Assembly: GCF_013378445.1 (NCBI RefSeq)
Contig: NZ_JABXYK010000001.1
Span: 1-64,000, forward strand
Source of the DNA: Mycoplana rhizolycopersici
Lineage (GTDB): Bacteria > Pseudomonadota > Alphaproteobacteria > Rhizobiales > Rhizobiaceae
Reading direction: 5' to 3'
Length of the DNA stretch: 64,000 nucleotides
Shown in pieces: positions 19,384 through 28,837 of the stretch (its first letter is position 1; every line of letters starts with the position of its first letter). The notes under the pieces are model-generated. The model did not search any database and had not been told where the DNA came from. It saw nothing but the letters and a program-made list of their open reading frames with translations. The position numbers and the translations under genes were made by a program.

Positions 19384-19513
19384 TGTCTTGTCTCTCGATG
19401 GGACATCCTACCAGCGCTGCATCCGGGATGCTTGCGCCTGCTCAAATGCCTTGCCTGCCGCGCGCAAAATCAGGGCAGCACGCGCCAGCGGGGTCATTTT
19501 AGGAGCAAGGGAA

Positions 19514-19528
19514 TAAACGTTCGATTAA
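19514..19528 (-). promoter_or_regulatory. CtrA-like box within a palindrome upstream of the pilin pair
   Basis: On the minus strand TTAA, seven bases, then TTTA matches the alphaproteobacterial CtrA pattern TTAA-N7-TTAA with one mismatch. It overlaps a perfect CGTTCG-N5-CGAACG inverted repeat (19518-19534). It lies about 130 bases upstream of the membrane-protein start. CtrA control of Flp pilins is established in Caulobacter. Here it is inference. Confidence 0.35.
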
Positions 19529-19562
19529 CGAACGGCCGAAAAGGCGCCGAAGTGATCCAAAA

Positions 19563-19982
19563 TCACAACAGGTCCATCAGATAGGGGATCAGCGGCTCGT
19601 CGGCCGGCGGCATCGGATAGTCGCGCAGCATTTTCGGCTTGACCCATTTCACCGCCTGCCCCTCGCGGCCATGCGCGGTTCCCTCGAACCGGCGACAGAC
19701 ATACAGCGGCATCAGGAGATGAAAATCATCGTAGCTGTGGCTTGCGAAGGTCAACGGCGCCAGGCAGGCGACCTTCGTGGTCACGCCGAGTTCTTCCTGC
19801 AGTTCGCGGATCAGCGTCTCCTCGGGCGTCTCACCGGGCTCCACCTTGCCGCCGGGAAATTCCCATAATCCGGCAAGCGACTTGCCCTCCGGTCGTTGTG
19901 CCAGAAGGATGCGCCCGTCGGCATCGATCAGCGCACAGGCGGCGACGAGGAGGATCCGGCGCGAGCTTGTCTCGGTCATCAT
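19563..19982 (-). CDS. mutT: MutT/NUDIX hydrolase (8-oxo-dGTP diphosphatase type)
   Basis: A 139-residue Nudix enzyme that should hydrolyse oxidised nucleoside triphosphates such as 8-oxo-dGTP. The Nudix box is complete at about 45-67 (GGKVEPGE then RELQEELGV). The RPEGKSLAGLWEFPGG lead-in is typical of MutT. The ATG at 19982 overlaps the TGA of the GNAT gene as ATGA, and a second ATG follows at once (19979). It is the third gene of the argJ-GNAT-mutT run, an order common in rhizobia. Confidence 0.93.
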   Translation of the reverse strand: MMTETSSRRILLVAACALIDADGRILLAQRPEGKSLAGLWEFPGGKVEPGETPEETLIRELQEELGVTTKVACLAPLTFASHSYDDFHLLMPLYVCRRFEGTAHGREGQAVKWVKPKMLRDYPMPPADEPLIPYLMDLL

Positions 19983-20740
19983 GCCACCGGACCGCGATAG
20001 ATGTAGCGGTAGACTTCGCTGAAACCGGCCTTCCGATAGAGCGCGCCCGCCGGCTCGTTGTCGAGTTCGGCCTGCACCCACACGCGCTTGGCGCCGCGCA
20101 ACCTTGCCCAGCGCATCGACGAATGCAGGATCGCCGTACCGGTGCCGCGTCCACGCGACTGCGGGGCGACGGCCAGTTGCAAGATACCCGCGAGATCGTT
20201 GTCGTGGATAGCGAGCGACACCGCCGTGGGACCCGAATCCGGATCCTCGAAGATGAACAGCCCCGCCTCCGGAATGATCGCGTTGATGATCTCGGTCAGT
20301 CCCGGCTTCAGTGTCGGGTCGTCGCCGGACACGCGAATGCGCGCATCGACGAACCGGCCGACGTCGCGGCTTGGAAGATGCTCCAGCCCATCGGGATCCA
20401 TGCTTAAAGGCTCCGAAAGATCCGCGACCATCACCGCCGTCTCGCCCACGCGGCCCCAGCCCTCGTGGTCCATCAGTTCGACGAGGGCCGGCGGCGTCAG
20501 CGGCGTCTGCCGCACGAGCAATGGGCGACCGTAATCAGCAAAGCGCTTGGCGGCCTTCTCGAGCCGCACCGCCATGTCGCGGACGTCGGAGGGGTCGAGC
20601 GGATTGACGGAGTTCAGCCGCTTGGAAGGATGGCCGGCATTCAGCCGGATCAGCCAGCTCCCGTCATACTGGGTGGAAGCTGCCGGCCAGGCGCGGAAGC
20701 CGACCGCTTCAAGCCGGCGAACGCTTGCCAGATCGGCCAT
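19979..20740 (-). CDS. GNAT family N-acetyltransferase
   Basis: A 253-residue protein with a tandem-like GNAT layout. The N-terminal half carries the RRLEAVGFRAWPA pattern and the C-terminal half has the acetyl-CoA loop QSRGRGTGTAIL followed by the ALYRKAGFSEVYRYIYR closing motif. The acceptor is unknown. ATG at 20740 is chosen for GGGAG nine bases upstream, although in-frame ATGs exist at 20788 and beyond. It lies between argJ and mutT and overlaps mutT by four bases. Confidence 0.88.
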   Translation of the reverse strand: MADLASVRRLEAVGFRAWPAASTQYDGSWLIRLNAGHPSKRLNSVNPLDPSDVRDMAVRLEKAAKRFADYGRPLLVRQTPLTPPALVELMDHEGWGRVGETAVMVADLSEPLSMDPDGLEHLPSRDVGRFVDARIRVSGDDPTLKPGLTEIINAIIPEAGLFIFEDPDSGPTAVSLAIHDNDLAGILQLAVAPQSRGRGTGTAILHSSMRWARLRGAKRVWVQAELDNEPAGALYRKAGFSEVYRYIYRGPVA

Positions 20741-20801
20741 GGCATTCTTCTCCCTGAAGCGAAGGATGGCGGTATCGGTCACAGTCATTGCATCCCGATC
20801 T

Positions 20802-22043
20802 TCAGCTGCGGTAGTCGCCATTGATTTCGACGTATTCCTTGGTGAGGTCACAGGTCCAGACCGTCGCCTTGCCCGAACCGAGGCCGATATCGACGCGGAC
20901 GGCTATGTCCTCTTCCTTCATCACGGCGGAAGCCGCGGCCTCCGAATAGTCGGGATCACGCTCGCCGTTCACGGCCACGCGGACGTCGCCGAACCAGATC
21001 GCCAGGCGGTCGCGGTCAGCCATCTCGCCGGATTTGCCGACCGCCATCACGATACGGCCCCAGTTGGCGTCCTCGCCGGCGACGGCCGTCTTGACGAGCG
21101 GCGAATTGGCGATGGAGAGCGCGATGCGCTTGGCGGCAGTGTCGCTCTCCGCACCCTCGACGGTGATTGCCACCATCTTGCGGGCGCCTTCGCCGTCCCG
21201 CACGACCTGCAGCGCAAGGTCCTTCAAAAGGTCGTTCAGCGCCGCCTTGAAATCGGCCAGCGCCGGATCGGAGGGACCGGAGACGGGTTTCTGCCCATCC
21301 GCCCTGGCCGCGCCCGTCGCAAAGAGCATCAGCGTGTCGGATGTGGAAGTGTCGCTGTCCACCGTCACCGAGTTGAACGTCGGCTCGACGCCTTCCGACA
21401 GCAGCGCCTGCAGTGTTGCGGCCGGAAGATCGGCATCGGTGACGACAAACGAAAGCATGGTCGCCATGTCGGGCGCGATCATGCCTGCTCCCTTGGCGAT
21501 ACCGTTGATTCGGACGGTCACTTCACCGATCCGGGCGGCGCGCGTAGCGACCTTCGGATAGGTGTCGGTGGTCATGATCGCCTTGGCTGCCTCGAACCAG
21601 AAGTCGTCGGTCGCCGATACGGCAAGCCCATCGAGCACGCCGGAAAACTTGGTCGCATCCAGCGGCTCGCCGATGACCCCGGTGGAAGCGAGGAAAACCT
21701 CGCTTTCGCTGCAGCCAACCGCGCTGGCGGCAGCAGCCGCAGTCATCGCCGTCGATTCGCGTCCCTTTTTGCCGGTGAACGCGTTCGCGTTGCCGGAATT
21801 GACCACGACCGCACGCGCCCTGCCCGCCGGAAGATTGGCCCGGCAGAAATCCACCGGCGCCGACGGGCACTTGGAACGCGTGAACACGCCGGCGACCGAG
21901 GCCGGCTCGTCGAACACCATCATCAGGACATCGGTGCGTCCCATATACTTGATGCCGGCGGCGGCGGTCGCCATGCGCACGCCGCGGACGGGCAGCATCT
22001 CGGCATAGGATTTGGGAGCGAGCGGAGAGATGGAACCGGACAT
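20802..22043 (-). CDS. argJ: Bifunctional ornithine acetyltransferase / N-acetylglutamate synthase ArgJ
   Basis: Recycles the acetyl group in arginine synthesis by moving it from N-acetylornithine to glutamate. The 413-residue precursor is self-cleaved before the nucleophile Thr at about 195 in the PDMATMLSF motif, giving alpha and beta chains. The KGAGMIAP lead-in is intact. ATG at 22043 has GGGAAG upstream. It follows the parvulin gene on the same strand, separated by a hairpin that may attenuate transcription. argH lies 29 kb away at 51407. Confidence 0.97.
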   Translation of the reverse strand: MSGSISPLAPKSYAEMLPVRGVRMATAAAGIKYMGRTDVLMMVFDEPASVAGVFTRSKCPSAPVDFCRANLPAGRARAVVVNSGNANAFTGKKGRESTAMTAAAAASAVGCSESEVFLASTGVIGEPLDATKFSGVLDGLAVSATDDFWFEAAKAIMTTDTYPKVATRAARIGEVTVRINGIAKGAGMIAPDMATMLSFVVTDADLPAATLQALLSEGVEPTFNSVTVDSDTSTSDTLMLFATGAARADGQKPVSGPSDPALADFKAALNDLLKDLALQVVRDGEGARKMVAITVEGAESDTAAKRIALSIANSPLVKTAVAGEDANWGRIVMAVGKSGEMADRDRLAIWFGDVRVAVNGERDPDYSEAAASAVMKEEDIAVRVDIGLGSGKATVWTCDLTKEYVEINGDYRS

Positions 22044-22066
22044 GAGACTTCCCGTAAGCAATGGAA

Positions 22067-22087
22067 GACCCGCCACGAGGGCGGGTC
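22067..22087 (-). terminator. Hairpin between the parvulin gene and argJ
   Basis: An 8-bp GACCCGCC/GGCGGGTC stem with a 5-base loop lies just after the parvulin stop. It is followed on the minus strand by only a weak T-run (TTCCATTG), so it may be a partial terminator or an mRNA end-protecting hairpin. Confidence 0.55.
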
Positions 22088-22097
22088 ATTGGCAGGA

Positions 22098-22982
22098 CTA
22101 CTTGTTCTCTTCGGCGGGCTGGGTCTCTGCCGCCGGCTGAGGATTGTTGATCTCGTCGTAGGCCTTCTTCAGGGCCGGGTCTTCGATTTCCACGCTCGAA
22201 GCAGCCTTGGCAGCGTCGAGAAGCGCGACGTACTTGTCACGCATCAGAAGCTGGCGGACCTGCGGCTCGACCTGCTCCAGCGTCGGGGGCGCCTGCTTGC
22301 GCTTGTCCTCGACGAGAATGACGTGGTAGCCGAACTGCGTCTTGACCGGCTCCTTGGTATAGGCGCCCTTTTCGAGTGCGAACGCCGCCACCTCGAATTC
22401 CGGCACCATCCGGCCCTTGGTGAAATAGCCGAGATCGCCGCCCTCGGCGGCCGCATCGGTCGACTTTTCCTTGGCGAGCTCGGCAAAGTCCTTGCCGCCG
22501 TCCAGTGCCGCGATGACGTCCTTGGCTTCCTGCTCGGTCTTGACCAGGATATGGCGCGCCTTCACTTCTTCCTGCGGCTCGATCGCTGCGATTTCCTTTT
22601 CGTAACGCGCCTTCACCTCTTCCGGGGTGATGGCATCGACGACGTGCTTCTTGAAGTAGGCGTTGTGCAGTTCGCGCTCCGTCAGGAAGGCAACGCGCTG
22701 CTTGAACTGCTCGTCGTTCTCAAGGCCTTCCTTGGTGGCGCCGGCTGCAAGCACCTTCACGTCGATGATTGCGGAGAGCGCGGCGACCTTCTTCTGCTCC
22801 GGCGGCAGGTTTGCCAGCTGCGGATCGAGGCCTGCGGTCGCGAGGTCGATTTCGGACTGGCGGACTTCGACGCCGCCGACCTTCGCCACGACCGGATCAG
22901 TGGCGTCCTGTGCCGAGGCCGCGCCATGAGCCGCCGCGATCGCAATCAGCGCAACGGCTGCGAGCTTGTTATATTTGAACAT
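22098..22982 (-). CDS. Periplasmic parvulin-type peptidyl-prolyl isomerase
   Basis: A 294-residue exported foldase. A signal peptide (1-24, cleaved after GAASA) is followed by a SurA/PrsA-like N-terminal helical region and a rotamase domain beginning at [19 protein letters not shown]. The domain includes [17 protein letters not shown] and ends with the [11 protein letters not shown] signature. The C-terminus is Pro/Glu/Gln-rich. It should assist folding of exported proteins, which fits its divergent neighbour secA. ATG at 22982 has AAAGG at good distance, and ATG at 22988 is possible. Confidence 0.93.
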   Translation of the reverse strand: MFKYNKLAAVALIAIAAAHGAASAQDATDPVVAKVGGVEVRQSEIDLATAGLDPQLANLPPEQKKVAALSAIIDVKVLAAGATKEGLENDEQFKQRVAFLTERELHNAYFKKHVVDAITPEEVKARYEKEIAAIEPQEEVKARHILVKTEQEAKDVIAALDGGKDFAELAKEKSTDAAAEGGDLGYFTKGRMVPEFEVAAFALEKGAYTKEPVKTQFGYHVILVEDKRKQAPPTLEQVEPQVRQLLMRDKYVALLDAAKAASSVEIEDPALKKAYDEINNPQPAAETQPAEENK

Positions 22983-23081
22983 TCTCATAAACCTTTCAGG
23001 GTCCACCAATCTCGGATCGAAATCGGCTCTCAATCGGTTCAACAGCACCGGAATGTGGCGGTTGTGTAACCGAATGCGCCG

Positions 23082-23110
23082 TTGACATCATTCGACCCCC
23101 CTCTTATCTG
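23082..23110 (+). promoter_or_regulatory. secA promoter
   Basis: A perfect TTGACA -35 (23082-23087) and TATCTG -10 (23105-23110) are spaced by 17 bases and lie about 105 bases before the secA start codon, in the divergent region with the parvulin gene. Confidence 0.65.
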
Positions 23111-23215
23111 TCACGCAATCCTGCGTCCAGAACGTTTCCGGGCGTTTCAAGTGGTTTGCACGCACCATCGTCGGCCCAACGAAGCGCCTTCGACAGAGAA
23201 GAAAGGACCATCCCG

Positions 23216-25933
23216 ATGGTCAGCCTCGGCGGCCTCGCCCGCAAACTGTTCGGCTCGTCCAACGAGCGCCGTGTCCGTTCCTACAAGGACAGAGTCAACG
23301 CAATCAACGCTCTCGAAGCCGAAACCAAGGCTTTGTCGGACGAGCAGCTCGCCGCAAAGACCGTCGAGTTCCGCAAGCAGCTCGCAGACGGCAAGACGCT
23401 GGACGATCTTTTGATCCCCGCCTTCGCGGTGGTGCGCGAGGCGGCGATCCGCGTGCTCGGCCTTCGCCCCTTCGACGTGCAGCTGATCGGCGGCATGATC
23501 CTGCACGAGAAGTCCATCGCCGAAATGAAGACCGGTGAAGGCAAGACGCTTGTCGCGACACTGCCGGTGTATCTCAACGCCCTTGCCGGCAAGGGCGTCC
23601 ACGTCGTCACCGTCAACGACTACCTGGCGACCCGCGATGCGGGCCTGATGGGCAAGATCTACGGCTTCCTCGGCCTGACGACCGGCGTGATCGTACACGG
23701 CCTCGACGACGACCAGCGTCGGGCCGCCTATGGCTGCGACATCACCTACGCGACGAACAACGAACTCGGATTTGACTACCTGCGCGACAACATGAAGTAC
23801 GATCGCGCCCAGATGGTCCAGCGCGGCCACTTCTACGCGATCGTCGACGAAGTCGACTCGATCCTCGTCGACGAAGCCCGCACGCCGCTGATCATCTCCG
23901 GCCCGCTCGACGACCGTTCCGATCTCTACATTACCATCGACGCCTTCATCCCGATGCTGTCGGAAGAGGACTACGAGATCGACGAGAAGCAGCGCTCGGC
24001 GAACTTCTCCGAAGTCGGCACCGAGAAGCTGGAAGGCCTGCTTCGCACCGCCGGCCTGCTGAAGGGCGAGTCGCTCTACGACGTCGAGAACGTCGCGATC
24101 GTCCACCACATCAACAACGCGCTGAAGGCCCACAAGCTCTTCACGCGTGACAAGGACTACATCGTCCGCAACGACGAGATCGTCATCATCGACGAGTTCA
24201 CCGGGCGCATGATGCCGGGCCGCCGCTATTCGGAAGGCCAGCACCAGGCGTTGGAAGCCAAGGAAAAGGTGCAGATCCAGCCGGAGAACCAGACGCTGGC
24301 CTCCATCACCTTCCAGAACTACTTCCGCATGTACGAGAAGCTGGGCGGCATGACCGGCACGGCTTCGACGGAAGCCGAAGAGTTCGGCAACATCTACGGC
24401 CTCGAAGTGGTCGAAGTCCCGACCAACCTGCCGATCAAGCGCAAGGACGAGGACGACGAGGTCTACCGGACCGTCGAGGAGAAGTACAAGGCGATTATCG
24501 AGGAGATCAAGGACGCGCAGAAGCGCGGCCAGCCGATCCTCGTCGGCACGACCTCGATCGAGAAGTCGGAATACCTCGCCGAGCGGCTGAAGATGTCGGG
24601 CGTGAAGGACTTCCAGGTCCTCAACGCCCGCTATCACGAGCAGGAAGCCTATATCGTCAGCCAGGCGGGCGTGCCCGGCGCCGTCACGATCGCCACGAAC
24701 ATGGCCGGCCGCGGCACCGACATCCAGCTCGGCGGCAACGTCGAAATGCGGCTGGAGCGCGAGCTCGCCGACATGGAGGCAGGCCCCGAGCGCGATGCGA
24801 AGAAGCAGGCGATCGTCGAAGAGATCAAGCAGCTGAAGGAACAGGCGCTCGCTGCCGGCGGCCTCTACGTGCTGGCTACCGAGCGTCACGAAAGCCGCCG
24901 CATCGACAACCAGCTGCGCGGCCGCTCCGGCCGCCAGGGCGACCCCGGCCGTTCGAAGTTCTACCTGTCGCTGCAAGATGATCTGATGCGCATTTTCGGT
25001 TCCGACCGCATGGACGGAATGCTGCAGAAGCTTGGCCTGAAGGAAGGCGAGGCGATCGTCCATCCCTGGATCAACAAGGCACTGGAACGTGCACAGAAGA
25101 AGGTCGAGGCGCGTAACTTCGACATCCGCAAGAACCTTCTGAAGTACGACGACGTTCTGAACGACCAGCGCAAGGTGATCTTCGAGCAGCGGCTCGAGCT
25201 GATGGATGCCGAGAGCATCGCCGAGATCGTCGAGGACATGCGCCACGAGGTGATCGAAAACCTCGTCAAGCTGCATATCCCCGCAAACGCCTATGCCGAG
25301 CAGTGGGATGTCGCCGGCCTGAAGAACGGCGTTGGCCAGTATCTCAATCTCGACCTGCCTGTCGAACAGTGGGCTGCCGAGGAAGGCATCGACGAGGCCG
25401 ACATCCTCAAGCGCGTCATGGAAGCCGCCGACCAGGCCGCTGCCGAGCGTGCCGAGCGCTTCGGCCCCCAGATCATGGCCTATGTCGAAAAGTCGGTCGT
25501 GCTGCAGACAATCGACCACCTCTGGCGCGAGCACATCGTCAACCTCGACCACCTGCGCTCGGTCATCGGCTTCCGCGGCTACGCCCAGCGCGACCCGTTG
25601 CAGGAGTACAAGGGCGAGGCGTTCGAGCTCTTCCAGGCGCTTCTGGCCAACCTGCGCCAGACCGTCACCGCGCAACTGATGCGTGTCGAACTGGTCCGCG
25701 AGGCCGCAGAGGCCCCCGCCCCGGCACTTCCGGAAATGGAAGGCCATCATATCGACGGCTCGACCGGCGAGGACGATTTCAACGAGGGCGGCTTCCTTGC
25801 TGTCGGCGTCGACCCGCAGGATCGCGACCCGCAGAACCCCACGACCTGGGGCAAGGTGGCCCGCAACGAGCCGTGCCCCTGCGGTTCGGGCAAGAAGTAC
25901 AAGCACTGCCACGGCGCCTTCGAACAGGTCTGA
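23216..25933 (+). CDS. secA: Preprotein translocase ATPase SecA
   Basis: Motor ATPase that pushes unfolded preproteins through SecYEG. The 905-residue product has the Walker A MKTGEGKT (Lys110), the DEAD-type [15 protein letters not shown] segment, the preprotein cross-linking and helical scaffold domains, and a C-terminal zinc motif [13 protein letters not shown] for SecB and phospholipid binding. ATG at 23216 follows GAAAGGA. The frame is open from 23156, but that extension has no family support. A strong promoter lies upstream and a UUCG-loop terminator ends the gene. Confidence 0.98.
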   Translation: MVSLGGLARKLFGSSNERRVRSYKDRVNAINALEAETKALSDEQLAAKTVEFRKQLADGKTLDDLLIPAFAVVREAAIRVLGLRPFDVQLIGGMILHEKSIAEMKTGEGKTLVATLPVYLNALAGKGVHVVTVNDYLATRDAGLMGKIYGFLGLTTGVIVHGLDDDQRRAAYGCDITYATNNELGFDYLRDNMKYDRAQMVQRGHFYAIVDEVDSILVDEARTPLIISGPLDDRSDLYITIDAFIPMLSEEDYEIDEKQRSANFSEVGTEKLEGLLRTAGLLKGESLYDVENVAIVHHINNALKAHKLFTRDKDYIVRNDEIVIIDEFTGRMMPGRRYSEGQHQALEAKEKVQIQPENQTLASITFQNYFRMYEKLGGMTGTASTEAEEFGNIYGLEVVEVPTNLPIKRKDEDDEVYRTVEEKYKAIIEEIKDAQKRGQPILVGTTSIEKSEYLAERLKMSGVKDFQVLNARYHEQEAYIVSQAGVPGAVTIATNMAGRGTDIQLGGNVEMRLERELADMEAGPERDAKKQAIVEEIKQLKEQALAAGGLYVLATERHESRRIDNQLRGRSGRQGDPGRSKFYLSLQDDLMRIFGSDRMDGMLQKLGLKEGEAIVHPWINKALERAQKKVEARNFDIRKNLLKYDDVLNDQRKVIFEQRLELMDAESIAEIVEDMRHEVIENLVKLHIPANAYAEQWDVAGLKNGVGQYLNLDLPVEQWAAEEGIDEADILKRVMEAADQAAAERAERFGPQIMAYVEKSVVLQTIDHLWREHIVNLDHLRSVIGFRGYAQRDPLQEYKGEAFELFQALLANLRQTVTAQLMRVELVREAAEAPAPALPEMEGHHIDGSTGEDDFNEGGFLAVGVDPQDRDPQNPTTWGKVARNEPCPCGSGKKYKHCHGAFEQV

Positions 25934-25958
25934 GGCGTCCCGCTTGATTGAAAGTTTC

Positions 25959-25987
25959 GATGCCGCCTTCGGGCGGCATCATTGTTT
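25959..25987 (+). terminator. secA terminator with UUCG tetraloop
   Basis: A perfect 9-bp GATGCCGCC/GGCGGCATC stem closes a TTCG tetraloop 26 bases after the secA stop and is followed by ATTGTTT, a short T-rich tail. Confidence 0.85.
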
Positions 25988-26057
25988 CCACCTGCCCGCC
26001 GCACAGTGGTCGGCGGTGGATATCCTCGCCCGACGCGATCTCTCGCAGCACTCGCCC

Positions 26058-26114
26058 ACGGTTTGTTAACCGTGATCTGGCATGACTACGCCTGTATTTT
26101 TTGTTTTGCGTAGT
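26058..26114. repeat. Two inverted repeats before the flippase gene
   Basis: ACGGTT-TGTT-AACCGT (26058-26073) and ACTACGC-N16-GCGTAGT (26085-26091 with 26108-26114, spacer T-rich) lie just upstream of the start at 26133. They may be operators or 5' UTR hairpins. If translation began at the upstream ATG 26082, the second repeat would be coding. Its structure argues for the later start. Confidence 0.45.
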
Positions 26115-26132
26115 GTGCGGGTTCCTGTGTTC

Positions 26133-27551
26133 ATGGCGGTGATTCAGTCGGCGGAAAAACTGCTGCCAAACGGTCTGCGCCGCAGGGTTGCCCCCGTCAC
26201 GCGACAGCTTGCCGAGGCATTTTCCGGCAACGAACCCCACAACCTCGCCCAGCGAATGGCCCTGATCGCCTTTGCCATCCGCGTGGCGAGTGCTGCAATC
26301 GCCTTCATCTCGCAGATCATCATGGCGCGCATGATGGGCGAGTTCGAATACGGCATCTTCGTCTTCGTCTGGGTTCTGGTGATCATCTTCGGCAATCTCT
26401 CCTGCCTCGGATTTCACTCGACCGTCATCCGCTTCCTGCCGCATTACAGCGCGCAGAATGCGCATCCGGAGATCCGAGGACTGACGTCGGCGGCGCGCAC
26501 CTTCTCGATGCTCTCGGCCACCGCGCTCGCAACCGTCGGGCTTCTCGCCCTGTGGCTTTTGCAGGATCGCATCGAGAGCTTCTATGTCGTCCCGGTCTTC
26601 CTCGGCATCTTCTGCCTGCCGATGATCGCGCTCGGCGACGTGCTGGAGGGAACCGCTCGGGCGCACAGCTGGGCGATCGCAGCACTCAGCCCGACCTACA
26701 TCGTCCGCCCGCTCCTCATCCTAGTGTTCATGGTGGCTGCGGTGACGGCAGGCGCCGAACACATCGCGCAGACGGCAATGGCGGCCGCGCTGGCAGCGAC
26801 CTACCTGACCTCGCTCGTCCAGTTCTTCGACGTTGGCCGCCGCCTCCATCGCACCTACAGCCACGGGCCACGGCGGGTCGAGTTCTCCACCTGGATCAGG
26901 ATGTCGCTGCCGATCTTCCTGATCGAGGGCTTCGGCTTCCTTCTGACCAATTCCGACGTCGTCGTCGTCGGCCTCGTCCTCGATCCGGAAAGTGTCGCAA
27001 TCTACTATGCGGCGGCCAAGACGATGGCGCTCGTCCATTTCGTACTGTTCGCCGTGAAGGCCGCCGCCGCACCGCGATTTGCCTCCCTCTACGGACAGGG
27101 CGACCGCGAGGGCCTTGCCGCCTTCGCCGGCGAGACGGTGCGCTGGAGCTTCTGGCCCTCGCTTGCCGTCGGCCTCGGGGTCCTGCTGGTCGGGCATTTC
27201 CTGCTTTCGCTGTTCGGCCCCGCATTTACGGCCGGCTACGAGGTCATGGTCATCCTGCTGGTCGGCATCCTCGCCAAGGCCTCGGTCGGCCCCGGCGAGG
27301 TGCTTCTGATGATGGCAGGGCAGCAGAAGCTTTGCATGGTGCTTTATGCCGTGGCGCTCGCGGCGAATATCGGCCTCAACGTCGCCTTGATCCCGCCCTT
27401 CGGTATCGACGGGGCGGCGATTGCCACGGCGGGCGCCATGGCGATCGAAGCGGCCCTTCTCTATGCCGCCGTGCGGCGCATGCTCGGCATAACCATCTTC
27501 GCGTTTGCAAGTCCGGCAACGGTTGCGGCACGACGAGACAGGACGGAATGA
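26133..27551 (+). CDS. Polysaccharide flippase-like membrane protein (MATE/MOP superfamily)
   Basis: A 472-residue integral membrane protein with about 12 to 14 hydrophobic segments and the layout of Wzx/RfbX-type oligosaccharide translocases (lipopolysaccharide or exopolysaccharide biosynthesis). Its substrate is unknown, and no glycosyltransferase is nearby. ATG at 26133 is preferred because paired inverted repeats lie just before it, and ATG at 26082 is possible. The stop codon lies two bases before the start of the following acetyltransferase gene (27553), so the two genes form a coupled pair. Confidence 0.82.
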   Translation: MAVIQSAEKLLPNGLRRRVAPVTRQLAEAFSGNEPHNLAQRMALIAFAIRVASAAIAFISQIIMARMMGEFEYGIFVFVWVLVIIFGNLSCLGFHSTVIRFLPHYSAQNAHPEIRGLTSAARTFSMLSATALATVGLLALWLLQDRIESFYVVPVFLGIFCLPMIALGDVLEGTARAHSWAIAALSPTYIVRPLLILVFMVAAVTAGAEHIAQTAMAAALAATYLTSLVQFFDVGRRLHRTYSHGPRRVEFSTWIRMSLPIFLIEGFGFLLTNSDVVVVGLVLDPESVAIYYAAAKTMALVHFVLFAVKAAAAPRFASLYGQGDREGLAAFAGETVRWSFWPSLAVGLGVLLVGHFLLSLFGPAFTAGYEVMVILLVGILAKASVGPGEVLLMMAGQQKLCMVLYAVALAANIGLNVALIPPFGIDGAAIATAGAMAIEAALLYAAVRRMLGITIFAFASPATVAARRDRTE

Positions 27552-27552
27552 C

Positions 27553-28815
27553 ATGACCTTCATCTCGGGATCCGGAAACGAGGCACTGGGAGCGCACGGC
27601 GCCATTCCCGCCGCCGCACCACAGGCGCCGGCAGCCGACCATCGCATCCCCATCGGCCGCCCCGGCCGCTCGCTCTCGTTCTATCCGGCGATCGCCGGCT
27701 ATGAACTGCAGCAGGAGCTAGACTTTCTCGCCAATCGCGCGCTGGAGCCGAACGTCTTCTTCACCGGTCGCTTCCTCGCTCCCGCCATGCCACGGCTGGA
27801 GGACCGCACGGTACGCCTGTCGCTGATCCGCGACGAGGACGCGCGCCGCAGCCGGATACGCTTCCTGATGCCGTTCTCGGTGGAGCGTCCCGGCTTTTCC
27901 GTTGGAACGGGCATCATCCGGGCCTGGTCCAATCCGTTCGGCCCGCTCGGCACTCCGCTCGTCGATGCCGAAGAGGCGGCGGAAACGATCGACAACCTCT
28001 ACGAGGGACTGGCGGAGGCCGGCAACGGCCTGCCACCGATCCTCGTCCTGCCAGACCTGCGCCTCAACGGCCCGTTCGCAGCCCTTGCCCGTGCCGTCGC
28101 GATCGGGCGCAACCTGCCCCTGACGGTCGCCAACACCTACCGCCGGCCGATGCTCGAAAGCCTGCTCGACGGTCAGACCTATCTCAAGCGTGCGATATCG
28201 CCACAGCATTTCCGCGAGTTGCAGCGCCAATGGCGCAAGCTGGAGATGACCGGCAACGTCAGCTACCACGTCGCACGCCAGCCTGCCGAAATCCGCCTGC
28301 GGATGGAACAGTTCCTGCTGCTCGAAGCCGCCGGCTGGAAGGGCCGCGGCCGCACCGCGATGATCAATGATCGCTACCGCGCGGCGTTTGCGCGCGAGGC
28401 CATAACCAATCTCGCCGAGACCGACAGCGTCCGCATCCACACCCTCGACTTCGATGGCAAGGCCATCGCCTCGATGATCGTCTTCCTCGCCGGCGGCGAG
28501 GCCTACACCTGGAAGACGGCCTATGACGAGAGCTTCGCCCGCTTCTCGCCGGGCAAGCTGCTGGTCGCGCAATTGACCGAGTGGCATCTGGACGACGCCA
28601 ACATCGTCCGCTCCGATTCCTGCGCCGTACCGGACCATCCCGTCATGAGCCGGTTCTGGGAGGAGCGCGAGGAGATGGGAACGCTCGTCATCGGCCTTCA
28701 ACAGAACCGCGACCGCGACGTGCGCCAGGTCGCAACGCAACTGCACCTCTATCGCAACACCCGCAACGTCGCCCGTCTGTTGCGCGACAAGATCCGCGCG
28801 CTGGCCAAACGTTAG
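27553..28815 (+). CDS. GNAT/FemAB-like acetyltransferase (CelD/BcsL type)
   Basis: A 420-residue protein with the large GNAT layout of the CelD/BcsL group (Acetyltransf_6): a variable N-terminal half with the RFLAPAMPRLED lead, the QFLLLEAAGWKGRGRTAM helix, then a core with IHTLDFDGKAIASMIVFLAGG and the YDESFARFSPGKLL substrate-binding motif. Related proteins modify extracellular polysaccharides or envelope sugars. It starts two bases after the flippase stop, so the pair probably works on one surface glycan, though no sugar-building gene is present. Confidence 0.82.
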   Translation: MTFISGSGNEALGAHGAIPAAAPQAPAADHRIPIGRPGRSLSFYPAIAGYELQQELDFLANRALEPNVFFTGRFLAPAMPRLEDRTVRLSLIRDEDARRSRIRFLMPFSVERPGFSVGTGIIRAWSNPFGPLGTPLVDAEEAAETIDNLYEGLAEAGNGLPPILVLPDLRLNGPFAALARAVAIGRNLPLTVANTYRRPMLESLLDGQTYLKRAISPQHFRELQRQWRKLEMTGNVSYHVARQPAEIRLRMEQFLLLEAAGWKGRGRTAMINDRYRAAFAREAITNLAETDSVRIHTLDFDGKAIASMIVFLAGGEAYTWKTAYDESFARFSPGKLLVAQLTEWHLDDANIVRSDSCAVPDHPVMSRFWEEREEMGTLVIGLQQNRDRDVRQVATQLHLYRNTRNVARLLRDKIRALAKR

Positions 28816-28837
28816 AACCTGCGGGATCAGGGAGCGA

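Noticed and set aside
20547-23069. Frame of 840 codons antisense to argJ and the parvulin gene
   Set aside because: It covers two well-supported genes and contains no recognisable domain.
23147-25912. Frame of 921 codons antisense to secA
   Set aside because: It arises from the codon bias of secA, whose own product has all family motifs.
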